Assembly: GCA_033961575.1 (NCBI GenBank) | Contig: CM066737.1 | Span: 60,532,771 to 60,596,770, forward strand | DNA: 64,000 nt | Direction: 5' to 3' | DNA from: Aselliscus stoliczkanus | Taxonomy: Eukaryota > Chordata > Mammalia > Chiroptera > Hipposideridae | In this document: positions 1-11,705 of the stretch, piece by piece | Numbering within the stretch: position 1 is the first letter of the stretch | How the letters are laid out: each line of letters begins with the position of its first letter | The notes under the pieces: generated by a model | What the model saw: the letters and a program-made list of their open reading frames with translations, nothing else | Database searches by the model: none | Told to the model about the DNA's origin: nothing | Position numbers and translations under genes: made by a program

Positions 1-358
1 GAGTGAAGATTATAAGACTAAAAGCAAAAGTAACTGTATATAACCACTGTACTCTCACTGATAGTTTCCCATGAGGGTATAGGTTAGCAATTTTTATACC
101 ACTATACATATACGCTGGAATTGAACAATTACACAAATAATGGCAGCTGGTGAGAACCAAGTTTCTCACTTTTGAAGTGGATGTCGTAATGAGTTAGAGT
201 TGCAGACGTTAGTAAGAATCAATTTTTTGCTTAATATTGAATAGTTATAAATAAAAAGGTATGTAGATAGATAGATCTAGATGACAGATATATAGATACA
301 TATATCCATATATATGTATATTAGTATACCCGTATGTATTTATTTGCTCACCCATATA
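1..358. other. Unassigned AT-rich sequence with short GATA/TATA-like tract
   Basis: I recognise no gene here. Around 260-320 there is a degenerate run of ATAGATAG and ATATAT units. The rest may be an old interspersed repeat, but I cannot name a family. Confidence 0.4.
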
Positions 359-903
359 CCATATTTTGCCATGTATAATGTGCTCCTGTGTATAATGTGC
401 ACCCGTGATTTTGGCCTAAACTTTCAGGGGAAAAAAATCTTTCATTTTAATTTTTTAATTCAAATTTTTATTTGTTTACATTTAGGTACTTGCTTTTTGC
501 ATTATAAAATAATTTTATCATTTATTTTTTAACATATGATGGTACAAGAAATTTTATGTAACAAAAAATTACAAAACACAAAAACAGATACAAGGTACAA
601 GAAACTTTATGTAATGACAACAAATTTGTGATATTTATGCATCATAGAAGGCCAAGACATCTTCATTGTTGCAAGTTTGTTTTAAGTTCAACAAAACTGA
701 TAATAGTATTCAAAAGTATTATTTTGCTTATGGATATCATTATCGATTTCTAGAGTTATACTTTTAACTCATAAACATAAATAAAAGAATTTAAAACATT
801 TATATACATATGGAATTATTACTCCCCATGTATAATGCACATCCTTATTTTTCCCTCACAAAATTGGGGCAAAAAATTGTAAATTATACAAGGCAAAATA
901 CAG
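359..903 (+). mobile_element. Non-autonomous Tc1/mariner-like DNA transposon, copy 1
   Basis: The element starts CCATATTTTGCCATGTATAA and ends with the inverted counterpart ATTATACAAGGCAAAATACAG. TA dinucleotides flank both ends (357-358 and 904-905), the target duplication expected of the Tc1/mariner superfamily. The roughly 545-bp interior has no transposase frame, so it would have relied on an autonomous relative. A second copy lies in the opposite orientation at 60595-61771 and matches along its length, including the motif near 700-760 and the 3' GTATAATGCACATCC region. The exact family (Tc2- or pogo-like) is a guess. Confidence 0.75.
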
Positions 904-1019
904 TATATTTATTTGCTCTGTCCACTGAGATGCCTACTACCTTGGTTTCTAATACCATTATCCAATTAAACAAAGAAACAAACAAAAAAATCCAACCAGA
1001 GCTCCCTGGAGCAATGGTT

Positions 1020-1097
1020 GATTCTCGGACTGGAGCTGAAAATACACAAGATGGGCCTGGAGTGTTTTCTAGTGTCAGAAAGTAAGGAAGTGCTCAA

Positions 1098-1135
<38 letters not shown>

Positions 1136-1780
1136 CAGGGTGAAAGGGACATAGGAATCAACTGAAAGAGTTCCTATATGTTAAACCTGGAAAAATTTGA
1201 GCAACAAAATAAATGAAGTATTATTGGATTGTAACTCAAAGTATACAGTAAATATCCAGGAATCCATACTGATGTAAATAAGTAATTGAATGAATATATT
1301 TTAAAAATTTAGAGAAGGAACAAATTTACCTTGCTGAAGGATTCCAAATAATTTTTGCAGATACTCTTCTCTGAAGGCAGTAGAGTATATCAACCCACTA
1401 ATTAAACGTGGGCTTCATATAGTGACTTCCTTCGAGAGTACAGCATGGAAATGGGGGGAAAAGAGAAAAAGTGCCTTTAAGTGCGGTAACCTGAAAAATT
1501 CCTCCTCAGAAATGTTATTAAGGACAGTATCAGTAGGGATAAGTCATGTTGATATGATGTAATGAACATAGCACTTTACCTCTGTGGTCTACTTCTGCAA
1601 AACCCATAATCCCAGTCTAGTCATAAGAAAAACATTAAGCAGATCTTAATTGTGGGACATCCTACAAAATACCTGCAATCCTCAAAATACAGAAATCATC
1701 AAGATTATCAAGGTCATCTAAAACAAGCATTATCTAGAAAACTGTCAAAAGAGTGCATTTCCAGTGACATACACAAAGCT
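1020..1780 (+). mobile_element. Old L1M 3' UTR fragment
   Basis: This stretch is colinear with 10690-11700. Shared landmarks are the AAAGGGACA...GGAA block, TTTGAGCAA, the run ending GGATTCCAAATAAT, the CCTAATC-rich middle and the ATCAAGGTCAT block. I recognise it as an old mammalian L1 3' UTR. It contains a (CA)n run near 1101-1134. L1-A begins about 120 bp downstream. Confidence 0.55.
1101..1135. repeat. (CA)n microsatellite
   Basis: An uninterrupted CA dinucleotide run of about 17 units inside the old L1M fragment. Confidence 0.9.
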
Positions 1781-2962
1781 GCAAATTGAAGAGTTACACC
1801 TTTGGCCTTCAGTTTTTCTCAGTCAGCCTGCAAGATCTGGGCATCTTTTTCCATCTTAGCAGCTTAATGTCTCACTTGAAGTTTTCCAAAATATTGAATG
1901 GACATCAGAGAAATGGCAGCATAAGGAGTGCTTCTTGAAATCCCCCTTGGAAGTTACAAAAAATTGAACAGCTATAATTCAACAAAGTATTCCCTATGCA
2001 ACACACAAGCCTGTCAGAGAGATCCATGCATCAAATCACCTGAAGGTGGACAAATTGGGAGAGAAGGGGAGGAGGAATGGGAGCAGTGCAAAGATGTGGA
2101 CAGCAGGCCACAGGATGCAGACAGTAGCTCACTGCAGTCTCAAGAGAATGAAACATTCAGGCTACAGGTGCACCTCCTGTGGCCCACAGTCCTGCCTGAT
2201 GGATCAGCATATACCGCTGAACCCAGCACTTGTGGCAGAGACCTTGGAGCAAAGACCAAATACAGAAGGGTGAGAATGGTGGTTAAAGCCCTTGCTGCCA
2301 GGCAGAAGGCAAAGACATTGAGCCTTCCTGCCTGCCCTTCCCTCCCTCCCACAGCTCACCTCACTCCCACCCTCAGAGGGTTAGAAGCAGGCTCCAGACA
2401 AAACGGTAGCAGTGTCAGATTAAAAAGCAGAATATGTATGGCTGTGAGAACTTGGAGAGATTGTCCTACAGTGACAGACTCACAACACAACTAATTCTGG
2501 TGAAAAGGAAGGAACTGTAGGGGTAAAACAGCTGTGAGCTGATAGTGGCCATTGTTCAGAGCTACAAACAAACCAGCCACCTATCACAGCCCACCTTGTC
2601 CCCACCTTTCTGGGTGGATCCCTACAGGGGCAACCAGAGCCATCCAGACACACAGGCTCTGAATAGGGCTCCAAGGGCAGCATTGGGATTTCAGAAGCTC
2701 AGAGCTCTATTGCCCTCCACATCCTCCCTCCGAGACAATGCCCTGAGATCCTGGTGAACTGCTCATAGAAGAGAAGCTCACCTTCCAGGGAACTCCCTAT
2801 TGTATGAGAAGCAGGAACAGTGCAAGAAAAAATAAAATGTTACAGCATGAGGGAAAATAAAAGGCTGCAGCAGGAAATAAAGTAAAACATTCCAGCAATA
2901 CCTACTGGAAAGCAAAAGAAAGACCTCTTCATATCAGCCTGTGGCAGAACCCACTCCCATAG

Positions 2963-4110
2963 ATGTCCAGGAAGAGAAATAATAATTCATTAATTGCCAT
3001 GAATAACCAAGGTAACAAGGCAGCTCAGAAAGAAAATGAAAACTCTCCAGGAAATGAACTTAAAGACATGAAAATATGTGACTTAAATGAGAGAGAACTC
3101 AGAATTACAGTTCTAAAAAAATTCAACAAGATGCAAGAAAACACAGAGAAGCAGTTTGACGAATTCAGAAACACAATCAATGAACAAAATTAACATTTTA
3201 CCAAAAATATTAAAATTTAAAAAAAGAACCAAATAGAAATTCTGGAGCAGAAGAACTCAGCAAAAGAAATGAAGAATGAAATAGCTAGCTTAAGTAATAG
3301 AGATGATGAGATGGAGGAAAGAAGTAGTGATATCGAAGACAAAATTCTGGAAATGACACAGATGGAAGAAGAGAGTCACACTCACAGTGCAACTAATTCT
3401 GGTGAAAAGGAAGGAACTGTAGGGGAAAAACAGCTGTGGACTGTTTTGAGTTAAAAGAAATTTTAAAGAAAAAGAACTCTACAAGAACTTTCTGACTCCA
3501 TCAGAAAGAGTGCCATAAGAATAATGGGTATACCAGAAGGAGAAGAAAGGCAGAAGGGAATAGAGAGTATATTCAAACAAATAGTCCCAAATTTCCCAAA
3601 CCTGTGGAAAGAACTGGATCCTTGAACCCATGAAGCAAACAGAACAACTAATACCTCAATCCCAACGGGCCTTCTCCAAGACACATTTGTATTGAAGATG
3701 TCAAAAATTAATGACAAGGAAAGAATTCTCCATGCAGACAGGGAAAAGAAGACAGTAACTTACAAAGGAAAGCCCATTAGATTATCATCATATTTTTCAG
3801 CAGAAAATCTACAAACCAGAGGGAGTAGAATCAAATATTCAAACTATTAAAAGAGAGAAATTATGAGCCAAAAATAATATATCCAGACAAGATATCAACT
3901 AGATATGAAGGAGGAATAAAAACCTATCCAGATATACAGAAGCTGAGAGAATTTTCTAACACATTACCTGTATTACAGGAAATACTGAAGGAGGCTATTG
4001 GACCTGAAACAAAATATCAAAAGATACAAAACCATGAGACAGACGGAAGGAGGAAATGGCAAGCCCTACACAAAATAGGGCACTATACATTTAAACATAA
4101 CATAAATAGT
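2963..4110 (+). pseudogene. L1-A ORF1 remnant (L1 RNA-binding protein)
   Basis: L1 ORF1p is the trimeric RNA-binding chaperone that coats L1 RNA. The remnant opens with MSRKRNNNSL and the typical L1 ORF1 N-terminus (about 76 residues to 3193). It resumes at 3269 with the coiled-coil part, SNRDDEMEERSSDIEDKILE. At about 3372-3442 the coding sequence gives way to a copy of 5' UTR sequence and ends in a stop. The downstream RNA-binding region (3490-4100) survives only as out-of-frame pieces such as GVPEGE-like and FPNLWKELD-like stretches. It is non-functional as read. Confidence 0.8.
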
Positions 4111-4499
4111 AAAGATGAAACAAAACTCTAAAAAAAGGAGTAAGAGAGAAAAAAGACAACTTGTTACTGCAACTCAAAAATCAACTCACAGCATAAGTAG
4201 AGATAACTTGTGACGGCAAAACCACAAAAGGAGAGAGAGTAAAAGTCTGAATCTGCAGAGGGGAATGGAGATAAAAAAAAACATGCTGAAGAAAAAGAAA
4301 AACTGTGTATATGAAACTTTCTTTTACATAAACTTAATGGTAACCCCTCAAAAAAAAATCCAGAACTGAGATATATAACATTAAAAAAGAAAAAAAAAGG
4401 GGGAAAAATCATAGAATACCACCACACTAAAATATCAGACAGCAGCAGAAAGGCACAGAATCAATGGAGACACCAAACAACCGTAAAACAAAAGATAGG

Positions 4500-7400
4500 A
4501 TGATAGGAAATCCTCATATATCAATAATTACTTTACATGCAAATGGACTGAACTCACCAATAAAAAGGTGCAGAGTAGTAGACTGGATCGAAAAGAAACC
4601 CCAACCATATGCTGCCTCCAAGAGATACAGCTCAGGTACAAGGACAAATATAGACTTAAAGTGAAAGGGTGGAAATCGATACTCCAAGCAAATGATATCC
4701 AGAGAAAAGCAGACATAACCATACTTATATCAGATGAAACAGACTAAAGGATAAAAAAGGTAACATGAGACAAAGATGGACATTTCATAATGATAAAGGG
4801 GACAATACAATATAACATAACACTCATCAATATACTGGGGGTGCCAAAAAACTTATACACATTTTAAAATTTGTTATTTATGCTCAAGCAGTAGTTTGCA
4901 GAAATCATAAGTGTCTGGACACTGATGGTAACTCCTTTAAGGACCTCTTGTAATTGTAGAAATATAACAAGACTTATATTCATATTCTGTTATTAATATA
5001 TATTTAGTATTACAATTAATAGTTTTTCCTTTCTTAAAATGTGTATATCTTTATTTTTGGCATGTCCTGTATATTGCCCCAATCGGGGAACACCAAAATA
5101 TACAAAGCAACTACTAACAGAACTAAAGGGCGAAATCGACAGAAACACAATTGTAAGAGGGGACCTAATACATCATTGACAGCTATGGATAAATTATCCA
5201 AACTAAAATAAGTAAGAAAATACCAGCCCTAAATGACACATTACACGAAATGGACACAATTGACATTTATAGAGTACTTCATCCTAGAACACCAAACTAT
5301 ACTTTCTTTTCTAGTGCACATGGAACATTCTCAAAGACAGACAATACACTGGGAAATAAACCTAGCCTCAGCAAATTTAAAAGGGTTGAAATCTTACCAA
5401 GCATATTCTCTGATCACAAGGCTTTGCAATTGGATATCAACTGCAAGAAGAAAGGAGGCAAAAACCACAAATATGTGGAGATTATACAACATGCTTTTAA
5501 AGAATGACTGGGTCAAAGGAGAAATAAGAGGAAAGATCAAAAAACACATAGAAACACATAAGAATGAAAATACATCCTATCAAAACTATTGGGATGCAGT
5601 GAAAGCAATAATAAGAGAGAAACTTATATCATTACAGGCCTATATCAACAAATAAGAAAAATCCCAGATAAATAAGGTAACATTATTCCTTAAAGAACTA
5701 GAAACAGAGCAAAGGAAACTCAAAGTCAGCAGAAAGAAGGAAATAATAAAAATTAGAGCAGAACTAAATTAAATAGAGAACAGAAGACAACAGAAAAAAA
5801 ATAATGCAACAAAGAGCTTGTTCTTTGAAAAGGTTAATAAAACTAACAAACCCTTGGCTAGATTCACTAAGATAAAAAGAAAAAAGACACAAAGAAACAA
5901 AATCAGAAATGAAAGAGGGGAAGTTACCACGGATGCTACAGAAATACAAAGGATCATCCAAGAATACTATGAAGGACTATATGCCACCAAATTCAATAAC
6001 TTAGAAGAAACAGACATGTTCTTAAAGACATATAGCCTTCCTAGGCTGAATCACAAAGAATTGCAAAATCTAAATAGACCAATTAAGAGTTAGGAAATTG
6101 AATCAGTCATCCAAAACCTTCCCCAAAGCAAAAGTCTGGAACCAGATGGCTTCACTAGTGAATTCTACCAAACATTCAAAGAGGATCTAATACCAGTCCT
6201 ACTCAAACTTTTCCAAAAGATTGAAGAAGAGACAATACTCCCTAACTCATTTTATGAGGCCAACATTACCCTGATACCAAAACCTGGTAAAGATAACACA
6301 CAAAAAGAAAATTACAGACACATATCTATGATGAACACAGATGTAAAAATCCTAAACAAAGGTCTAGCAAATAGAATGCAAACATACATTATAAAGATTA
6401 TACATTACAACCAAGTGAGGCTCATGCCAGGGGCCTAACGATGGTTCAACATATGCAAATCGATCAATGTGATACACTACATAAACAAAATACAGGACAA
6501 AAATCATATGATTATATCAATAGATGCAGAAAAAGCATTTGATAAGATACAACATCAATTTATGATTAAAACACTTAATAAAATGTATATAGAAGGAAAA
6601 TACCTGAACATACGAAAGACCATATATGGCAAACACTCAGCTAATATCATAATTAACAGTGAAAAACTGAAGCCTTTTGCTCTGACTTCAGGAATGCCAG
6701 GGTCAACCTCTATTACCACTGCTATTCAACATAGTATTAGAAGTCCTAGCCAGAACAATCAAGCAAGAGAAAGAAAAAAATAGCATCCAAACTGGGAATG
6801 AAGAAGTTGTCATTTTTTGCAGATGATATGATTCTTTATATAGAAAACCCTAAAGACTCCACCAAAAAGCTATTAGAAACAATAAATAAATGCAGTACAG
6901 TTGCTGGCTACAAAATCAGCATATAAAAGTCCATTGCATTCCTATATACTAACAATGAAACCTCAGAAAAAGAAATAAAAAAATAATCCCTTTTGCAATT
7001 CCAGCAAGAGGAATAAAATATCTAGGAATAAACATAACAAAAGATGTCAAGGACCTATACACTGAAAACTATAAGATATTTTTAAAAGAAATTGAAGAAA
7101 ACACAAAGAAATGGAAAGACATTCCATATTCATGGATTGGAAGAAACAACAAGGTTAAAATGGTCACACTACTCAAAGCAACATACAGATTTATTAAAAT
7201 CCCCATCAAAACCCAAATGGCATTTTTTTAAAGAAATAGAACAAAAAATCATCAGATTTGTATGCAATCACAAAAGACCCTGAATAGCCAAAGCAATCCT
7301 AAGGAAAATGAATAAAGCTGGAGGTATCACACTCCCTGATTTCAGCTTGTACTACAGAACAATAATCAAAACAGTATGATATTGGCAGAAAAACAGACAC

Positions 7401-8529
7401 ACAGATCAATGGAATAGAATTGAAAATCCAGAAATGATCCCCCATAAATATGGACAGATAATTTTTGACAAAGGAGCTAAAAACATATAATGGAAAAAAG
7501 GAAGTCTCTACAATAAATGGTGCTGGGAAAATTGGAAAGTAACTTGCAAAATAATGAAACTAGACTGATATCTATCACCATGAACCAAAATTAACTCAAA
7601 ATGGATCAAAGACCTAAACATAAGACCTGAAACAATAAACTGCATAGAAGAAAGCATATGTACTAATATTATGGACCTTGGATTCAAAGAGGATTTTATT
7701 AATTTGACCTCAAAAACAAGGGATGTAAAAGCTATAACAAATGAATAGGACCATATCAAACTAAAAAGCTTCTGCATAGCAAAAGAAACCATCAACAAAA
7801 CAAAGAGGCAATGAATCGAATGGATGAAGATATTTGCAAACAATGCCTCTGATAAGGTGCTAATATCCAAAATGTATAAGGGACTCATACAACTAAACCA
7901 CAGAAAACATCCAATTAAAAAATGGGCAGAGAACCTGAATAGACATTTCTCTGAAGAGGACATACAGATGGCCAATAGACATATGAAAAAATGCTCAACA
8001 TCACTAATCACCAGAGAAATGCAAATAAAACCACAAGGAGATATCACCTCACACTGGTTAGAGTGGTTACCATCAACAAGACAAATAATAAGTGTTGGAG
8101 AGGCTGTGGTAAAAAACGAACCTTCATACACTGTTAGTGGGACTGCAGATTGGTGCAGCCACTATGGAAGGCAGTGTGGAGTTTTCTCAAAAATTTAAGA
8201 ATAGAATTACCATATAACCCAGCAATCCCTCTCCTGGGTATCTACCCAAAAAATCTGAAAACATTTACCTGTAAAGATATATGTACTCTCATGGTCATTG
8301 CAGTTTTATTTAAGGTAGCCAAGACATGGGAACAACCAAAGTGTCCTTCCATAGATAGCTGGATAAAGAAGTTGTGGTATGTATACACAATGGAATACTA
8401 CACTGCCATAAGAAAAGATGAAATAGTGCCATTTGGGACAACATGGATGGATCTTGAGATTATTATGCTAAGCAAAATAAGTCAGACAGAAAAAGTAGAG
8501 AACCATATGACTTCATATGTGGGATATAA
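4500..8529 (+). pseudogene. L1-A ORF2 remnant (endonuclease / reverse transcriptase)
   Basis: ORF2p nicks target DNA (APE-type endonuclease) and reverse-transcribes L1 RNA at the nick. The N-terminal endonuclease starts near ISIITLHANGLNSPIK (about 4518) and is split by a MITE. The endonuclease C-terminus lies at 5230-5510 ([12 protein letters not shown]). The reverse transcriptase is at 6469-6930, with [12 protein letters not shown] in one frame and [12 protein letters not shown] in another (about 6813). The C-terminal region ends with [13 protein letters not shown] (about 8216) and KLWYVYTMEYYTAIRKDE (about 8369). Many stops and frameshifts make it a dead copy. Confidence 0.85.
4835..5069 (-). 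mobile_element. Mariner-type MITE inserted in L1-A ORF2
   Basis: The 235-bp element has inverted ends: left CTGGGGGTGCCAAAAA...ATACACATTTTAA, right TTAAAATGTGTAT...TTTTTGGCATGTCCTG. TA flanks both sides (4833-4834 and 5070-5071). Removing it with one TA restores continuous L1 endonuclease-region sequence (CATCAATA then TATTGCCCC). No transposase frame is present. A related shorter copy occurs at 60692-61325. Strand is set by similarity to that copy. Confidence 0.8.
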
Positions 8530-8799
8530 AACTGAAAGCAATAAAGGAACAAGACAAATAAAAACAAAATGTAATAGACATAGACAACAGTTTAGTGGTT
8601 ACCAGAAGGTAAGTGGGGGAGGGAGAATGATAGAAAACTAGTAAATGGAGCCAAATATATGGTGATAGAAGGAAAACTGATTCTGGGTGTTGAGCATACA
8701 ATGTGATATATAGATAATGTATTATAGAATTATGCACTTGAAACCTATGTAATTTTACTAACCATTGTCACCCCAATAAATTTAATTCTAAAACTAAAT

Positions 8800-9770
8800 G
8801 AAAATAATAATATTGGAGCAAATGAGTGAGATGAGTATAAAATATAAAGCATTATTATCAACAATATATAAATATCTCATACAAATAAATAAAAAATAAA
8901 ATCTCAATGTATATGAATCAGCAATACAAAGAAGAAGCGATATAAATAGCATATGAACATATAAAAACAGCATCAATCTAATCATTATAGAAATGGAGAT
9001 TAAACCAAAATAAAATATATTTTTAGATTTTAAATTCAGAAAAAGTGATAATATTTGGTTTTCATGAGAATGTGTGGAGACAAACACCCATACACTCTAA
9101 GAAATGAGAATTGTTAGGAATTTGGTAGGCCATTTTGGGCTGTATTTATTGAAATCAAAATTGCATGTACTCTTTTTTTTTTTTTTTTCAGCTGAGCCAT
9201 CCTGCCACCTGTTGGCAGCTCAACGGCAACTCAGCTCGGGCTGGCTTCTAACTTCCATTGCTCACAGCTCAGCTCGCACTCTTGAGCGAGCTCTTAACCA
9301 ACTGAGCCACTCGGCCAGCCCTGCATATACTCTTTGACTCACCTACTCTACTCTTAGGAATCTGTCACAAGCATATGCAAATATATTTTATACTTATATG
9401 CTCCAAAAACACCCCTGGAAACAACCCAAATTTCCATGAGTAGATAGCTATTTAAATAAATAATGTTATATCAATAAAATAAAATTTTATAAATTTATTT
9501 AAAAGATGTTCTAGAGCTACATGTGCTGAAATGGATATATCTCTAAGATACATCAATAAATAAGCAATGAAAGTTGCAGAATAGCATGTATATTATGACC
9601 CTATTCCTGTAAAACAAATATTCATGTGAAAGCATGCACACATATATGTCAAATGCAGAGGAAAATGTTAAACATAAATGATAGCTACTTTGGGGAAGGA
9701 TATTGGGATTAAGAATTACAGTTAGTGAAAACATTCATTTTTGCTCTATACACATATGAATTGTTATTTT
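8800..9770 (+). mobile_element. Old L1ME ORF2 C-terminus / 3' end, split by a SINE
   Basis: Degenerate L1 sequence on both sides of a SINE. Recognisable pieces are the block near 9335-9375 (CTACTCTTAGGAATCTGTCACAAGC) and GGAAACAACCCAAATTTCCATGAG (9417-9440), followed by the NAATAATGTTATATC-type region and a 3' UTR-like stretch to about 9760. No open frame remains. Confidence 0.6.
9176..9321 (-). mobile_element. tRNA-derived SINE (variant form)
   Basis: A poly(T) start (poly(A) tail on the minus strand) is followed by a body ending CCACTCGGCCAGCCC, the complement of the SINE 5' head. A near-perfect TSD flanks it: TGCATGTACTCTTT at 9162-9175 and TGCATATACTCTTT at 9322-9335. The body differs from the other SINEs, with repeated AGCTCA/GAGCTC motifs in place of the usual anticodon-arm region. 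Confidence 0.85.
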
Positions 9771-9779
9771 CAGAAATTA

Positions 9780-10014
9780 GCATATAATACTATCATAATA
9801 TAAGTATTATAAACCTTATGTCATATCTAGATAATATACCCAATAGTAAGTCAACAAAATTTCATTCATGAATTATTTTGATCCTAATGAACCTGGTTGC
9901 ACAAATCCTCTCCTTTAGCTTTTTAAATACTTAGTGTATATGTTCACAAAAAAATAAAGCTATATGTTGTTATGAAGTCACTTATTTATTTGCATAAGTG
10001 ATAGGTTCACAGTC
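9780..10014. other. Unassigned AT-rich sequence
   Basis: No open frame, repeat family or regulatory signal that I can support. Confidence 0.3.
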
Positions 10015-10030
10015 TAAAGCAGATTATTTT

Positions 10031-10132
10031 TTTCTTTGAGGGCAGTGTCACTGGCCTTCACATGTGGGACCGAACTGGGGCCACTGGCTTCCCAAGCCAG
10101 CGATTAACCACCGCACCACTCGGCCGGCCCTT
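10031..10132 (-). mobile_element. tRNA-derived SINE
   Basis: On the minus strand this carries the usual head (GGGCCGGCCGAGTGG), the anticodon-arm-like hairpin and the B-box region (complement of GGGACCGAACTGG), ending in the GCCAGTGACACTGCCCTC motif. The TSD is AAAGCAGATTATTTTT (from 10015) and AAAGAAGATTATTTTT (10133-10148). Confidence 0.9.
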
Positions 10133-10379
10133 AAAGAAGATTATTTTTATGTATCCTAAAATAACTACCAATTCCTCCAAGTTCTTGAATTATCAGATAA
10201 CAAAGAACCTCATTTATGCCATCATAATTTTTATGTATCATTGAAATATCTTCGTAGTAATAAAAACCTAATTTTTATAAAACATGCAGGATGTGGTCAG
10301 GTCAAAGTTCAGTAAGGATTCATTGGGAGTGTAGCATTCAAAGAGCACATAATACATCTGATAGTCTTCAAATACAAAT

Positions 10380-10620
10380 TTATTTTTTTCAATTACTTTT
10401 AAAATTTTAAAAAATATATTTTTTTTCAGTTACAGATGATATTTAATAATAACATAGTTGTTAGACATTTATATAATTTATACAGGTATTCCCCGAACTA
10501 GTACCCTCCAGGCACTATACATAGTTGTTGCAATGTTATTGACTATATTTTCTATGCTGTAGTTTACATCCTTCTAACTATTTTGTAGCTATTAATTTCA
10601 CATATTTTTAAAACAATATG
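10380..10620 (-). mobile_element. L1 3' UTR fragment, inverted
   Basis: This reads as the antisense of the L1 3' UTR seen elsewhere: TTATTGACTATATTTTCTATGCTGTA, CACTATACATAGTTGTT and a TTTTTTTCAGTTACAGATGATA start. The same antisense block recurs at 48545-48880. Only the 3' end is present, as is usual for a 5'-truncated L1. Confidence 0.7.
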
Positions 10621-10689
10621 TTTTCAACAGCAGTAAGCATACCAAGTGCCCAGATCTTTGTTTCTAAATAACACTCTCTTAAAGGAACC

Positions 10690-10971
10690 AGAGATCCTTG
10701 AATAAATGGCTGCTTCTAGGACTGGAACAGAAAAATATATTGAGAAACTTGGAAAACCATGTAACGTTTGAAAATAAGCAAGTCTTCAGAAACTAGAAAT
10801 ATGGGGTCATGCCAAAGGGACACAGGAACCAACTCCCAAGGAACAAAACTGAAACAATTTGAGCAAAAAATAAAACAGTATTACATTTGAAACCAAAGCA
10901 TAAATAAAAATATAGGATTATGACCTGATAAAAATGAATTATTGAATAAATATATGATAGATGGATAGATG

Positions 10972-11012
<41 letters not shown>

Positions 11013-11705
11013 GATACACATCTTCTTTAAAGGAGAATTCCAAATAATATATGTAGATAGCCCCCTGATCAAGAAGGTGGAGATGAAACCTTCCCAACCA
11101 CCATCCTCACTGGAGTGTGGGCTGCTCACTTACAAACAGTGGAATAAGGAAAAGGCAAAAATAGTAACTACAGTGGAGAAATATGACTTATCCAAGTTCT
11201 CAAGGTTAATGTCACAAGTGATAATTCATGGGGATAATTCATCTGGTTATTCCTAAATATGATAAGTACATTTCACCTCAATGGTATTTTCCCCTGAAAC
11301 CCATAAAAGCAGACTAATTATTTTTTAAAAATCAGACAAATCCAAATTAAGGGACATTCCAAAAAATATCAGTATTCTTCAAAACTATCAAGGTCATAAA
11401 AGCAAGGAAAGACTGAAGAAACTGTTCACAAATCAGAAGAGATTAAGACACAACAACCAAATGAAATGTGGTATATTGAATAGCATTTTGGAACAGAAAT
11501 AGACATTAGGTATAAACCAAGGAAAATTAATAAAGTATTGACTTTGGATAATTGTAATGTATCAGTGTTAAATTCTTAGTTTTGACAAATCATGTATGTA
11601 AGAAGGTTAAAAATGGGGAAACTGGATAAAGGTATACAGAGTCGGTCATATTTTTTTGAAATTTTCTGTAAATCTAAAACTTTCCACACTCAAACATGTA
11701 TTTAA
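10690..11705 (+). mobile_element. Old L1M 3' UTR, second copy
   Basis: Parallel to 1020-1780 but extends further, to a terminal block GGGGAAACTGGATAAAGG...TTTTCTGTAAATCTAAAACTTTC (11609-11685) that I recognise as the 3' end of old L1M families. A GATA microsatellite interrupts it at about 10958-11012. L1-B begins directly after it. Confidence 0.6.
10958..11012. repeat. (GATA)n microsatellite
   Basis: Tandem GATA/GATG units: three GATG-containing units, then about ten pure GATA units. Confidence 0.9.

Larger units (their letters stand above)
1900..8800 (+). mobile_element. L1-A, near full-length LINE-1 (old subfamily)
   Basis: The copy runs in order: 5' UTR (starting near AAATGGCAGCATAAGG at about 1910), ORF1 remnant, ORF2 remnant, and a 3' UTR ending near CACCCCAATAAATTTAATTC at about 8790. 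Both reading frames are broken many times. A 235-bp mariner MITE interrupts ORF2. A 5' UTR segment is duplicated inside ORF1 (see findings). The flanks share only AATATTG (about 1889 and 8810), so the target duplication is unproven. It is one of seven L1 copies here with a preserved 5' region. Confidence 0.85.

Noticed and set aside
1928..2494. 188-codon plus-strand frame
   Set aside because: It lies in the L1-A 5' UTR upstream of ORF1, has a low-complexity composition and no recognisable domain.
7508..8131. Longest open frame in the window (207 codons, minus strand)
   Set aside because: It is exactly antisense to the C-terminal part of L1-A ORF2, has no known domain and is a shadow of the low stop density on that strand.
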